NCBI GenBank assembly: GCA_963691655.1
Contig: OY829329.1
Location: 22,495,883 to 22,559,882 of the forward strand
From: Toxonevra muliebris
Lineage: Eukaryota > Arthropoda > Insecta > Diptera > Pallopteridae
Length of the DNA: 64,000 bases
Direction: 5' to 3'
A model generated the notes under the pieces. It had not been told where the DNA came from. It was given only the letters and a program-made list of their open reading frames with translations, and did no database searches. The translations under genes were made by a program, and so were the position numbers. Of this stretch, positions 45,991 through 57,955 are shown in pieces (positions within the stretch are counted from its first letter, which is position 1; every line of letters begins with the position of its first letter).

Positions 45991-47899
45991 CTTATATATT
46001 TCGTATTAACCGAAAATAAATTGCTTCTAGATTAGGTTTCCTTTGAGTGCAAGATTATTGAATTCATCAAGGCTTGTTATAGAACCGACGTTCGTCCAAC
46101 CCAAAATCATCCTAAATTTTTGTACTATGTAAATAACTAAGTCACTTCAATGTTTCTTTACAGATTAATAAATTTTTCGAAATGATCAAGGATTCCAAAT
46201 GACGATCGTATGATTGGAATATTTGACTTGAATTTTAATGTGCAATTAACTGGTTGTTGCTTGATGAGTTTCGGCGTTATCTATTTCTAATTAGCTTGAA
46301 TTTCGAGTATTGGATAAACGAAATATATTGGGCAGGAACGAAAAAGTGATCTGATATATAAAATAAGTGACAAGTGAAATATAAAAATTTGCAGCATGCC
46401 ACGCAGACAATCAAACAAAAGTTTGGTAAGTACTTCACTATTTTTTGCTACAATCAGAATACAAATGATAAGGATTTAGTTACCGTTTATCTTTTTCATA
46501 TATGGGTGATTTCATCTCAAGTGAACCCACTTGTAAAATCGATTGGGTTCAAACTGGAAGAAAGTTTAGTCCTATTGGGTAGTAGTTACAACACCAAATT
46601 TGAATCGCTGAGTTGGAGGGGGTAGAATTTTGACATTTTGGTCAAACAGCACTAATTTCGTATCCATGTAACTAATCACCTATTGCATTTAAAAAAATTT
46701 GTCCAACTGGTTTCTGAAAGATTTTTATTTAATCTTTTGGAAAAAGATAAAGAAAAATTTAAAAAATCCAAAAATTTGACCACCATTTTCAAAATAAAAA
46801 ATAGTTTTGAATTTTTTTCAAAAAGGAACGTTTTACTTTTTTGGGTCAAAAGAAAGTTCAGAGGTCTTTTCTTTTGAGAATTTTGAGGTCCAAAGTAAGC
46901 TGAGACTTGTTTATTTATCAAAATGAACATTGAGTAATTCGAAACACCCATTTAGCTTATATAAAAGGTAAATATCCCCCCCCCCCCCCCCCAAAAAAAA
47001 AAACAAGGCAACAAAGACAGTAATCGTTGTCGAATTCAAATCAATTTTGCCGAATGAACTGTAGCAAAAAAATGTTCTTAATACTTCTGAGCAGGATAAG
47101 AATATAATAGTAGCAGAAATAGTAACCAATAGAAGAAAAAGCAAACAGAAGTAGTCAGAATTAGTAGAAAAAGTAGCAGAAAATATCAGTAGAAAAAGTA
47201 GTAAGGCATGGGAGGCGCCACATTGCCATTAACAAATAATACTTCCACACCAAAACACAATACCGTTCTACAAATATTTCCTGAGATATCTCATCATGAA
47301 TATTCAGATTATATAAGAGATGCCACGCCCCTCTTGGCATTAAGAACTCAATCTCAATTTCCAATCCCACCTAGATTTTTCCTGCCAACCAACATCAATT
47401 TTTGTGTTACATTTTATTCGGCAAAGTTGGTCAGAATTCGACAATGAATTTTTGTATCTTTGTTACTTGTCAACAAAACAAAACGTGAAACCTTAATGTA
47501 TATATGCATTTCTTAGGATAATTCCCGCTCAAACTCACGTGCCACCAAGGCACAGTGTTAGATTTTGCATATCTGTATCTCAAAAACTAAAAAAGATAGA
47601 GCAACGAAATTATATACGAGTACAATAAGTTTACATTTCGAAGGTGTGTTTTCATTAAATATTTTCATCTGGACTTCTGAAAAAATGCCGTTTGTGTAAT
47701 AGCAAAAAACCTAATAAGTAGGGAAAGATGGGGTCAACCCCACACACTATAGCTGATCCTGACGCCTCCTATTTCGAGAACAATGTGTCGTCAAATATAA
47801 AATTAATATTGTTTCAATCTTTAAATACCAATAACTTTTAATGCCATTTACATTTAATGCCAAAAAGCGATAAGAAGTTTCGATTAATGATTAGTAAAA
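45991..47899. other. Unassigned DNA
   Basis: A C-run at 46976-46992 is followed by an A-run. Otherwise no gene, array or element end is recognised. Confidence 0.5.
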
Positions 47900-48804
47900 A
47901 ATTTTCCGATTTTTTTAATCTTAACCTCAAAAAAATGGTCAAAAGTGACAAAAATTCACAGAATAATCAAATTAAATTTTTTCCAATAAATATTATTCAA
48001 TATGCATTCTAATGCAATTTTTTTTATCATGAAGGACATAATTTTCTTTCACTCATTGACTTTCCACTACTGATGATGTACTAAACCTAAAAAAAAATAT
48101 CAAAAATAGTAGGCGCTCATTTTTTTCAAATGATCATCATTGGGAATTTGCGCCATTATCAATGATATGGAACCCGGATGAGGTTGGCTTATATTTCCTA
48201 AATTCGTGAAGTTACAGCATTAAAAGAGATCTTTCTAGTTGTGGTGCTGTGAGCAATAATGGGTTAAGAGATTAATTACATTTTAAGATTGTCTCCTAAA
48301 ACTGCACGGGTTTTGCTAATAAGATGGAGGTCAAAAACTTCCCATCACGTCACCTTTTAGGAAAAAATGGGGTTCAAGCAAGTCTAATTTTAAAAGGATC
48401 CGATAATTTTTTCTATTTTTTATTAATTTTTAAACTTTTCAAACTGATTCAGGACGAAACCTTAAATCAAAAACAGTTACTGACCTAGAAAAACTATGAA
48501 TGGAGGAGTGCTCAGTATCACCTTCTCTTTTTGAATCCGTAGTCAAACCTCATGTCAAAGAAAACAAATCGGATTTGATCGCATAGTAAGACTTCAAATT
48601 TATTTTTTTATATTTGACTTTTTAGAAAAAAAAACCGATGGAAGTAAAAAATATCGTTAAATAGATTTTATTTTGCCTTTTCTCCATCCATTTGCAATCA
48701 ATCTCAAAAATTAGAATAAAGTTTCCACATTTGGGGGGGGGAGGCGGAGGGTTGCGGGGGTCATACCCCCCAAAACCTCCCCCTCCCCCCGAATACGACC
48801 TATG
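47900..48804 (-). mobile_element. hAT-like dispersed repeat, copy 2 (inverted, one end missing)
   Basis: The reverse complement starts CATAGGTCGTATTCGGGGGG and follows copy 1 (14270-15529) through the CCACATTT..GAAAGT, ATGAGGTTTGA, CTATGAATG and TTAACCCATTATTGCTCA blocks and beyond AATAATATTTATT. The other end (the CAGGGCCGTAGCC side) is not found, so this copy is truncated. Confidence 0.75.
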
Positions 48805-49128
48805 TTTTGAATTACTGTAATTCGTGTTTTCCTATGCTTTTCATAATTAATAAGCGGATTCATGCTACAGCCTTTTTCCTGGACCACGCTCCTATAACTT
48901 TAACCCCTTACGGAACATAGAGGATCAAGAAACTGCGTTAATTTCCATCTATCTGCTAATAGTTAGGTGTTTTAGCTGAATCCACGTTTTACCAAGCAAA
49001 TCTACATCTCTCAATGCTGTTAGCCTTTAGGTTGTTGCTGCTTTTTCAATTTTACGTGAGCCTTCTGAACTCGATTTCACTTTCGAACCTCGTCTTCAAT
49101 GAATATTTGACTCCTTTTTTCCATGTTA

Positions 49129-50281
49129 TTGGGAGTATGAATGTATAAACTCGTAATTGTGACTAACTTCATATCTATCAAACGCGCCATTTTTTTTTAC
49201 ATTGACAGCTATTCTATCTCGAAGAGCGCCAAAAATAAGTAATTTTACAAAAGTGTTTTACTATAGCTGAAAATGTCGAATTTCGTGCCAACAAAACAAC
49301 ATTTGCGGGAAGTTTTAATTTGCTTCTTCAAAAGTGGTGACTTTGATGTCGAAGACAGGGAATGTTCAGGCGGTCCGAAAAACTTCGAAGATGAAGACTT
49401 GAAGGCATTACTCGAAGAAGATTCATATCAAACGCAACAAGAACTGGCAGAATCTTTAGGAGTTGATCAATCAATCATTTCTAAACGATTAAAAGCATTG
49501 GGAATGATTCAAAAGCAAGGAAATCGGGTGCCGTACGAATTGAAGCCGAGAGACGTCGAACGACGATTTTTCACATGTGAACTGCTGATTGAACGACAGA
49601 AAAGAAAGCGTTTTCTGCATCGTATTGTGACTGGCGATGAAAAGTGGATACGTTACGATAACCCAAAGTGTAAAAAATCATGGGGACCGCCCGGACATGC
49701 ATCAACATCAACGGCAAAGCCGAACATCCATGGAACCAAGCTCATGCTGTGTATTTGGTGGGATATGAAAGGTGTCGTGTATTATGAGCTGTTGAAACCG
49801 AATGAAACGATCACTGGCGACCGCTACCGACTACAGTTGATGCGTTTGAGCCGAGCATTAAAGGATAAGAGGCCAGAATATGAGAATAGATACGACGAAG
49901 TTATTCTTCAGCACGACAATGCTCGGCCGCATGTTGCAAGGCAAGTAAAAACATACTTGGAAACGCTGAAATGGGAAGTGCTACCCCACCCGCCGTGTTC
50001 TCCAGACATTGCTCCTTCTGATTACCACTTGTTCCGATCGATGACGCATGGCCTGGCTGAACAGCACTTCCGTTCTTTCGAAGAACTCAAAAAATGGGTC
50101 GGTGGATAGCCTCAAAAGATGAGGAGTTCTTTCGACGCGGAATCCGTATGCTACCAGAAAGATGGGAAAAGGTTGTGGCTAACGATGGACAATACTTTAA
50201 AATATAAATTTATAATCACTTTTTCACAATAAATGTCCAAATTACGAAAAAAAATACGAGTTTATACATTCATACTCCCAA
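49129..50281 (+). mobile_element. Mauritiana-like mariner transposon, 1153 bp
   Basis: Perfect 27-bp terminal inverted repeats lie at 49129-49155 and 50255-50281, starting TTGGGAGTATGAATGTATAA, with TA on both sides (49127-49128 and 50282-50283). The interior holds one transposase frame with two lesions. The right flank lies within dispersed repeat A, so the mariner may have landed in or beside that repeat. Confidence 0.92.
49273..50207 (+). pseudogene. Mariner DD34D transposase with HTH deletion and late frameshift
   Basis: The start MSNFVPTKQHLREVLI and the following frame are typical of mauritiana-like mariners. Catalytic residues are D122 (VTGDEKWI), D215 (LQHDNARPH) and D250 (SPDIAPSDYHLF), with 34 residues between the last two. 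The usual WVPHEL motif is RVPYEL (85-90). After residue 19 the sequence jumps to KSGDFDVED: about 35 residues of the first helix-turn-helix normally found there are absent, an in-frame loss. The frame stops at 50109 after ELKKWVGG, but the next bases in another phase read WIASKDEEFFRRGIRMLPER and then WEKVVANDGQYFKI to 50207. A single-base deletion near 50102 is therefore inferred. The protein is unlikely to transpose, but it could be a recent derivative. Confidence 0.9.
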
Positions 50282-50283
50282 TA

Positions 50284-50800
50284 CAACATCTTTACTCGGG
50301 GGTGAAGAAAAATTTATAGTGGAGTGAATTGATAGAAATTAAAATCAAATGACACGTCGGTGTCGTATGAGGTGAGTGAGTTTTTAAATGTGTATTTTAT
50401 TATATATTTTTTATTTAAGCCTAAAAGTATACAACACATAATTTCTATATCAAAACTGATTCTCGAATATATTTATATACCAATGGAATAGTGGAACATA
50501 CCAAAAATTGTTTTTATTTATTTTATTATTTTATTGCATAGTTTATTTTAGTTTACCGTTTATTCCTTCCTAATTGAAATTGTAAAAAAATACCAACATT
50601 TGGCGATGTAGACGTGGAAAAAGCGAAGAAAGTGCATTTAAAAGAAAAAAAAGAAAAAATTTAAAAACACATGGTTGCATTTTTTGGAACATAAAAACGG
50701 AAACTTTTAAAATAAAGTAGACAACAATGTGAAAAAATGTTAATTATCACATTATGTGAAGAGTGCCGAAGGGACGCATTTTAGTTTTTTTGTCATAGCT
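50284..50800 (-). repeat. Dispersed repeat A, copy 2 (inverted)
   Basis: The reverse complement parallels 38290-38800. ATCTTTACTCGGGG begins it immediately next to the mariner's right TA. GACACGTCGGTGTCGTATGA, AACACATAATTTCTATATCA and GTGGAAAAAGCGAAGAAAGT follow in order. Confidence 0.78.
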
Positions 50801-50944
50801 CATGATTTAATATAAGTAGTTGTTGGTCATCGCATCCTCAATATGTATTTCAGTCAGCGATTCACGTACTCCTGTAAATATCTGGTAATGGTGCCATTAG
50901 AAGTAGAGGTTTAACATTTAGGTTCAGAAACCCTCAACCATTAA

Positions 50945-51216
50945 CTCGGCATTATTGAACATACTTTTTGTTACACCGTCAACGAACTGGGTGTGTGACA
51001 CCCGAGTAACAATAAATCCTTAAAATAAAACTATACTTTTTTTTTTAAGTTTTTTTTTTTATTTCAAAAAATATCTTATAAATGCGAAAAAAAAATGAAA
51101 TTAAATTTCCTCATCTTCTTAAATATAGTTTTTGAAAAAAAAGATAAAATCAACAACATAACATAAAATTCACTGAACAGTTCGGGTGTAATACACCGAA
51201 GTTAATTGACGCCGGG
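50945..51216. mobile_element. TTAA-flanked MITE, piggyBac-like candidate, 272 bp
   Basis: TTAA stands at 50941-50944 and 51217-51220. The left terminus is CTCGGC and the reverse complement of the right terminus is CCCGGC. Inside lie paired blocks: CGTCAACGAACTGGGTGTGT with GACACCCGAG (50979-51006), and the complement of 51179-51213, which reads CGTCAATTAACTTCGGTGTA with TTACACCCGAAC. TTAA duplication is a piggyBac trait. No coding sequence is present. Confidence 0.6.
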
Positions 51217-51599
51217 TTAAGAGCATCTGAAGGTGCTGTGGGCTTTGTTGATCCTATTGCCGATATCCAAGTCTGTGCCATCATTGGAGTATATTGTCTT
51301 AGCTATATCTGCATAATCAGGATGACTAAGTCATTCAAAGGGCATTGATTGAATTAGATATTGTTCTACGGAATGGAAAACTGTATGCAACCCTACCTTG
51401 GAGTACAACGAAAGAATTAGTTAGCTGAATATTATGAAAAACAACGAGCATTAACATACGATTTTCTTTCTCGGTTTGGGAATTCCCATCTACTCAACCG
51501 TCTCCCTATGGCCACTACTTTCATTATTCACGGATAATGTTTTATAAGTTTTTTCTTGTCTTATTGCCTATGTGCTTGACATTGTTTCGTTCTTTTTGA

Positions 51600-52410
51600 A
51601 TCATGCTTTCTGAAATTTTTGGTTTCAGATTTCAATATTTCTTGCACCATGGCTTCATGTGACCGATGCCATCTTGAATCAATCTTGTTCACTTTTTTGG
51701 TTTGGAAATCCTAAAAACGGCGAGGAGCGTTTTTTCTTTTAAGGATTCACTGCTGCTTGCACCTATCTTCCTGCCACCACTTCCCTTTTTTCGATTAGTC
51801 TTCATTAATTTGATTGGTGTGAGATTTCAATCCTTTACTTTATTTTCGTTTCATCATGAACTTTTTTTGCTTAAAAATTTCCAATTCCTATTCCTCTTGC
51901 GTTCACCAGCCCTACCTTTTTTTTGAATCATTCCTTTTAGGCTTGTGAATTTTCATGTCCATGCCTCCGTGCTGCCTAAACTCTTTTTTACTGGCATTCA
52001 TCAACAGGTTTTTATATTTCTTTCTTTCTAGCGGTTTTGGTTTGAGATTTCAAGCTTTTTTGCTCTCAGTCTCCCTGCGGTCAATGCCTTCTACTTGGAT
52101 GATTCTTCAAAAACTTATTGGTTTGAAAATTCCCACCCCTGGCCCCCTTTCTTCTACTTCCTTCGCTTCTCTTTCACTAACTTTGCTTTGAATATTACCA
52201 ATCCCTGACCAACAGCTGCCGCTGTCTTTTCCTTGGATAATTTTTCATTAAATCGTTTTTTCTTTGAGATTTCTAGGTATCCCTACCCCTTTCCTTTCTT
52301 TTCATCATTCTTTTGAAATTTTTTAAGTTTGAGAAATTCCTGCCTCCTCTATCCTTCATTACCTTCTGCGATCTCTGCTTTTTATGGAAAACATATTTTT
52401 TCAGTTTTTC
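51600..52410. repeat. Degenerate minisatellite, unit about 80-90 bp
   Basis: The core TTTGGTTTGAGATTTCAA followed by a C-rich CCTGCCTCC-like stretch recurs about nine times (for example near 51627, 51698, 51815, 52033, 52118, 52323) with strong divergence. It resumes at about 53590-53700. Confidence 0.65.
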
Positions 52411-52689
52411 TACCAATTTTTTGCATTATTCTTTAGGAACTTAATTAGTTTAAGGAGAGGCGTGAAAAATACATGGATTTTGTGATTTTTTTTATATATA
52501 TGGGACATTCTCTACCCACGGGAGATCCCCCCCCCCCCCCCCCCTGTCCAAAATTTGTTATGGTATTTTATGGCATATTTGGGCTGAAATGAAAGCTTAT
52601 TATCTCTAGTTTCGAATGCAACAAGGCCTTTTTGAATTTGGTATGATGGCGGACCAATATGGCGGCTGCAAGTCTACAACCTCACCTTG

Positions 52690-53010
52690 AGAGAATGGTT
52701 TTATCACGCATACGTTTACCCAAGTCATCATAAAACAACAGATATAGTCTTTTTCGTATATTGTTTTGACTCTAACCTCAAAATAGGTCCAAAACTGCTG
52801 TTTTCGGGACTTACGCTTACCCAAGTCATCATAAAACGACGGGGAAAGCCTATTTTTGTGTAATTTCAGTTGATGAACATGAATCTAATATTATTTTCCA
52901 CAGGAAATTTTACATGTCGTTCCTAACCTCAAAAAATGAAAAATCCTAAAAAAACAGTTTTCGGGTCTCACGTGTTCCAAGTCATCAGAAAACTCCCAAA
53001 AAACTTATTT
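52690..53010. repeat. Local tandem repeat, CCAAGTCATCATAAAAC type
   Basis: TTACCCAAGTCATCATAAAA occurs at 52716 and 52817, and TTCCAAGTCATCAGAAAA near 52976. Each is followed further on by CTAACCTCAAAA and CTGTTTTCGGG-like phrases. Spacing is about 100 and 160 bp. Confidence 0.65.
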
Positions 53011-53211
53011 TTCATTCCTTAACTTGGCTGTAACATACTTTTAGCGTTACCCAGAAACAATTACATGAACATAGTAAGTCTCTGTTTCCTTTGTGGTGCT
53101 TAATTAGTTCCTCTTAATTGCGTAGAGATTCATGTGAATCGGCTGCTTCGTTGAAGCTATGGAACGAGTGCTGAAAATTGTTGTTTTCAGAAAAATGCAC
53201 TTTAAGTTTAA

Positions 53212-53350
53212 CCCTCTAGCATCCTACGATGCCATATGTCAAGCAGCATTGACTAACTTTTTTTTGCCAAGAAATAATATGCGTCACGGAAAATAAGTTT
53301 ACAAAATTTCACAGTTCTACTAATTCTCGCTCCTGATGGTCAATAATGGG
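53212..53350. mobile_element. Possible 139-bp TTAA-flanked MITE
   Basis: TTAA at 53208-53211 is followed by CCCTCTAGCATCC, and CAATAATGGG is followed by TTAA at 53351-53354. The ends share only CCC plus weak similarity, so this is a tentative call. The right end resembles a TTAACCCATTATTG motif seen inside the hAT-like repeats. Confidence 0.35.
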
Positions 53351-53839
53351 TTAACGTTATGAAGTATCTAGTCGGCGGATGGTTTTGTTCAACAAGCTGT
53401 AAATTATAAAATACTTTAAGTATGAAAATATTCTTTCACCCACGTGTTCTAAACACTTTGAGGATACAAGTTGTGTAAGAAAAAAATAGAATTTTTCATT
53501 GTCATAAACGGTAGCCTCCTTTAAAAAATTCTCATCACCTTTCCCTCTATTTTCCTGCAGCCACCGTTTTCTTCTAGCATCATTCGTCATCACCTTTTAT
53601 GGGTTGAAAATTTTCCATTCCTGTCTCCATCCTGCATTATTTTTCAGCAACTTCTAATTTGTTTAGGACTCTTTCTATACCCGTCTAAAGTTCTACAACT
53701 GATGAACATAGAAAAAGTTTTTAAAATTCTATTAAAAATATTAAATTTTCATAATTTTTGTTCAGTTAACTTTCCACACAAACCCCAAGAATTTATCTAC
53801 AAAATGTGCCCATTTTTTTAGATTTTCCCAAAAAAAAAT

Positions 53840-56160
53840 TCCAAAGCTCATATATCAATAAATAAAATATACAAGGATATGACATGTCGACAGCGACTAT
53901 CGCAGCGAATGCACTCATTCATATGGATACAAAATAATAATACGCTGCCATGCCATGCGATGCGATGCGATTCGTGCATGTATGAATGAATCAATGAATG
54001 AATGAATGAAGTAAAATTTATGACTTGCAGCGAAAGGTACGTAGAAAAAAACAAAAATAGGACTCAGAAATTATATGCATTTGCAATGCCGAGTAGAAGA
54101 AGAAGCGAAAAAAATGGGAACACACACATTTACAAACACATGCATACACACACATGAGTAAATCTATTAACGAGTGGAGCACCGCACATCCAACACCAGG
54201 CAGCACCATCAGCAGCAGTAGCAAATCAAAGAAGGGAAGGACGAGCATGGCATTGGCTTAACCAATAGCTACACCAATACACGGCCACACATCTCTACTT
54301 CTTGGAAATGCAAGTGAATGCATTAACAGCTTTGCCTGGCTACTATGTTCAACCAAATGGCATGCATGTGTGATGAATCAGTATGTGGGGTAATAGGGGG
54401 AAGAGAGCTGATACTATGTAGCATGAGTAGTTTGTTGCATATTTATGAAATATTCGTAAATACTGTACACACATTTCTTGTTCAGCTTTTTTTTTTGTTT
54501 ATTTGTTTGATTTCTTGCTTTCTGAATACAATTGCGAATATTTTTTGACAGCATCAGGACAAACAAACAAACAAAACGCATCGTAAACTGATGCTGCTGG
54601 TACTGTGCCGCTAAGAAGTATGCAACATTTTTGGGGAAGGCAGGCTTGGCTTTCTCCCTCTCTATCTCTCTCTTCCCCGGTCTCTGCCTGAATTTGCAAT
54701 CTACTACGCGATGCGTTGAGAAATTATGATGCATTTTTATGGATTTTCGATGTTTTTGCTGTTGTTTCAGTTTGGTTTTTTTTACAGCTTTGCATTGCTT
54801 TGAGGCTTTCTCGCTGACAATGCGCGTATTTGCGTTACGGTTGGTTTTTTGTGGCCGCGTTGTCGTCGATGTCGTCATTGACAACGCCATTTTTTTCCTG
54901 AGTGTGTGCATGTGTTGGCTCATCTTTTTTGAAGTTTTTTTCGGTTTTTTTTTCTGTTTTTTTGGCAATGCGCATCGTATGCAATTTATAACAAAAAACG
55001 GACATCCGGTGTGGAATTTTTCGATGGCTCCAACTGATTTATGCGTTTGATGAACGGACGGACAGACAGACAGAACAGAACAGACATGACAATGCACTAC
55101 TGCATGTAAAGAGTAAATGCATAAAAAACATTCAGAAAAAGAAGAAAAAAATCGAACAACATGCAATGCCAACATACAACAACATAAAAGATCAAAAAAA
55201 AAGAAGAAAAAAAAAGATGAAATAAAAAATTGCAACGCATGTGAATGCAGCAATAGCAAAAGCAGCAACCAACAGCAATTTATGCATTTTGCATTGATAT
55301 GCAAAGCAATGAAAGATGAAGAACTTTTGCACATCCGCTTCCGGCTGTAGGCGCAGTGAGTCGTTGTAGCGATACTTTTTTTTCATGCTGAAGTTTATAT
55401 GAATTTGCAGTTCGACATGTTGGCGTATTGTCGAATTGCATAATATGCATTTTTCTCACACACACACACTAGCACAACGACATAACCAACAACAATCGCT
55501 CGTATTCAATCGCGCTAGCGCCACCAAAACGAATGAACGTGAATGCCTGCGACAATTTACAACATGCGACAGATCGATTTATTGCATGACAATTGAACAA
55601 CAACAGTAACAGCAACAACAGCACCAACAACAACATTAATAAAAGTGTGACTTATATGTATGGTGCATGTGTTATTGCTGCATATTCCAACAACAGCAAT
55701 GTCGTCGCGCCGAATTCCATCATCATCGCACCGTATCGCATCTCTCAGTACATTGCATATTGCTGCATGTTGTTGCATGCAGGTTGATGATGCTGCTGCA
55801 ATTTCAATAATACTGCTGCATCAAGGCGTCTCTCATGATGAACCCCCTCCCCCCCCCCCGCCCCCCCTACACCATCCACCAATTGCAACGCTATGACGAC
55901 AATGACAACGACAACGCATTTTGTATTGTCGCCTCGCGTCGCCGCGTGTGAAAAATAATGTTTTTAATATTGACAACATAAAAAATGTGCAAACAATAAT
56001 CATAAATTTTTATTAACAACACAAATAAACGAATTGCCAAATTGGCAAAGTGGCCAAAAAAAAGAAAAAAATAATCAAAAATGTCGCAAAAATGCTAACG
56101 CATAAAGGCGAAATGAAATGTGTGTGTGTGTGTGTTGCAAGGGCGGGGAGGAGGACGGGT
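53840..56160. other. Microsatellite-rich non-coding DNA
   Basis: It contains ATGCGATGCGATGCG (53955-53969), GAATGAATCAATGAATGAAT (53983-54008), CA and CAGCAG words, CAACAACAG clusters at 55598-55632, a C-run at 55846-55867 and (GT)n at 56119-56134. Long frames of low complexity occur on both strands. None carries a recognisable domain. Confidence 0.55.
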
Positions 56161-56782
56161 CTATGCATTTTGAAAATTGATTCAAAGATTTATTATTATG
56201 TAGAATTTGATGTGGATGTGAATTAATGTAGATTCAGGCTTAAATTCACATATAAGTCAAGAAGAGAGAGCTGCAGGGAAGTAAAAGACAAGGTAGCTGG
56301 GATTTTAAAGCTCAGAAAAATGATGAAAGCTGATTCAAGAAGTAATAGTAGTGTCAGGGAGACAGGGGATAAAGAATTATGAATTCGGAAGTAAAAATAG
56401 ATTCCAAAAAATAGTTTATGAAAGAGACAATGGTCGCACGGGAACATAATATAAGAAATGGAGAATTATCAAACCAAAAAAAAAGTAGAATGAGTCGAAA
56501 AAAGGCAAAAGCCGGACGAAGGCAAAGGAAAAAGAGTCGAGAATTCTATTTAGGAAGAAGTCAATGATGGCAGGGAGACAGAGAAAAAAGTGGATTGCTT
56601 TTCAGACTAAGAAAGTTGAAGAAGAATGATCCGGGAAGAAGACAGCAGCCACTGGAAGACAGAAAACAAGGTTGAGGAATCTCTTGAATTTAAAAAGTCT
56701 TGAACTGAGAAGAAGGCAACAGCTACAGGAGGGCAATGATGAAACAGGCTCGAACTTTTAAATCTGGACACTATTCTATTAG

Positions 56783-57955
56783 AAAAAAGGAGGAAAGGAA
56801 GAAAGGAAGAAAGGAAGAAAGGAAGAAAGGAAGAAAGGAAGAAAGGAAGAAAGGAAGAAAGGAAGAAAGGAAGAAAGGAAGAAAGGAAGAAAGGAAGAAA
56901 GGAAGAAAGGAAGAAAGGAAGAAAGGAAGAAAGGAAGAAAGGAAGAAAGGAAGAAAGGAAGAAAGGAAGAAAGGAAGAAAGGAAGAAAGGAAGAAAGGAA
57001 GAAAGGAAGAAAGGAAGAAAGGAAGAAAGGAAGAAAGGAAGAAAGGAAGAAAGGAAGAAAGGAAGAAAGGAAGAAAGGAAGAAAGGAAGAAAGGAAGAAA
57101 GGAAGAAAGGAAGAAAGGAAGAAAGGAAGAAAGGAAGAAAGGAAGAAAGGAAGAAAGGAAGAAAGGAAGAAAGGAAGAAAGGAAGAAAGGAAGAAAGGAA
57201 GAAAGGAAGAAAGGAAGAAAGGAAGAAAGGAAGAAAGGAAGAAAGGAAGAAAGGAAGAAAGGAAGAAAGGAAGAAAGGAAGAAAGGAAGAAAGGAAGATA
57301 GGAAGATAGGAAGAAAGGAAGAAAGGAAGAAAAGAAGAAAGGAAGAAAAGAAGAAAGGAAGAAAGGAAGAAAGGAAGAAAGGAAGAAAGGAAGAAAGGAA
57401 GAAAGGAAGAAAGGAAGAAAGGAAGAAAGGAAGAAAGGAAGAAAGGAAGAAAGGAAGAAAGGAAGGAAGGAAGGAAGGAAGGAAGGAAGGAAGGAAGGAA
57501 GGAAGGAAGGAAGGAAGGAAGGAAGGAAGGAAGGAAGAAAGGAAGAAAGGAAGAAAGGAAGAAAGGAAGGAAGGAAGGAAGGAAGGAAGGAAGGAAGGAA
57601 GGAAGGAAGGAAGAAAGGAAGAAAGGAAGAAAGAAGGAAGAAAGGAAGAAAGGAAGAAAGGAAGAAAGGAAGAAGGAAGAAAGGAAGAAAGGAAGGAAAG
57701 AAGATAGGAAGGAAAGAAGAAAGGAAGAAAGGAAGAAAGGAAGAAAGGAAGAAAGGAAGAAAGGAAGAAAGGAAGAAAGGAAGAAAGGAAGAAAGGAAGA
57801 AAGGAAGAAAGGAAGAATGGAAGAATGGAAGAAAGGAAGAAAGGAAGAAAGGAAGAAAGGAAGAAAGGAAGAAAGGAAGAAAGGAAGAAAAGAAGAAAGG
57901 AAGAAAGGAAGAAAGGAAGAAAGGAAGAAAGAAAGAAAGGAAAAAAGGGGGAAAG
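56783..57955. repeat. 8-bp GGAAGAAA minisatellite, about 1.17 kb
   Basis: It is a nearly perfect tandem of GGAAGAAA (about 145 units) on the plus strand. Two blocks of pure GGAA lie at about 57463-57536 and 57566-57611, and there are rare variants (GGAAGATA near 57296, AAAAGAAG near 57330, GGAAGAATG near 57813). All six frames are open over long distances because no unit phase contains a stop. The arrays end in decayed purine-rich DNA to about 58080. Confidence 0.97.
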
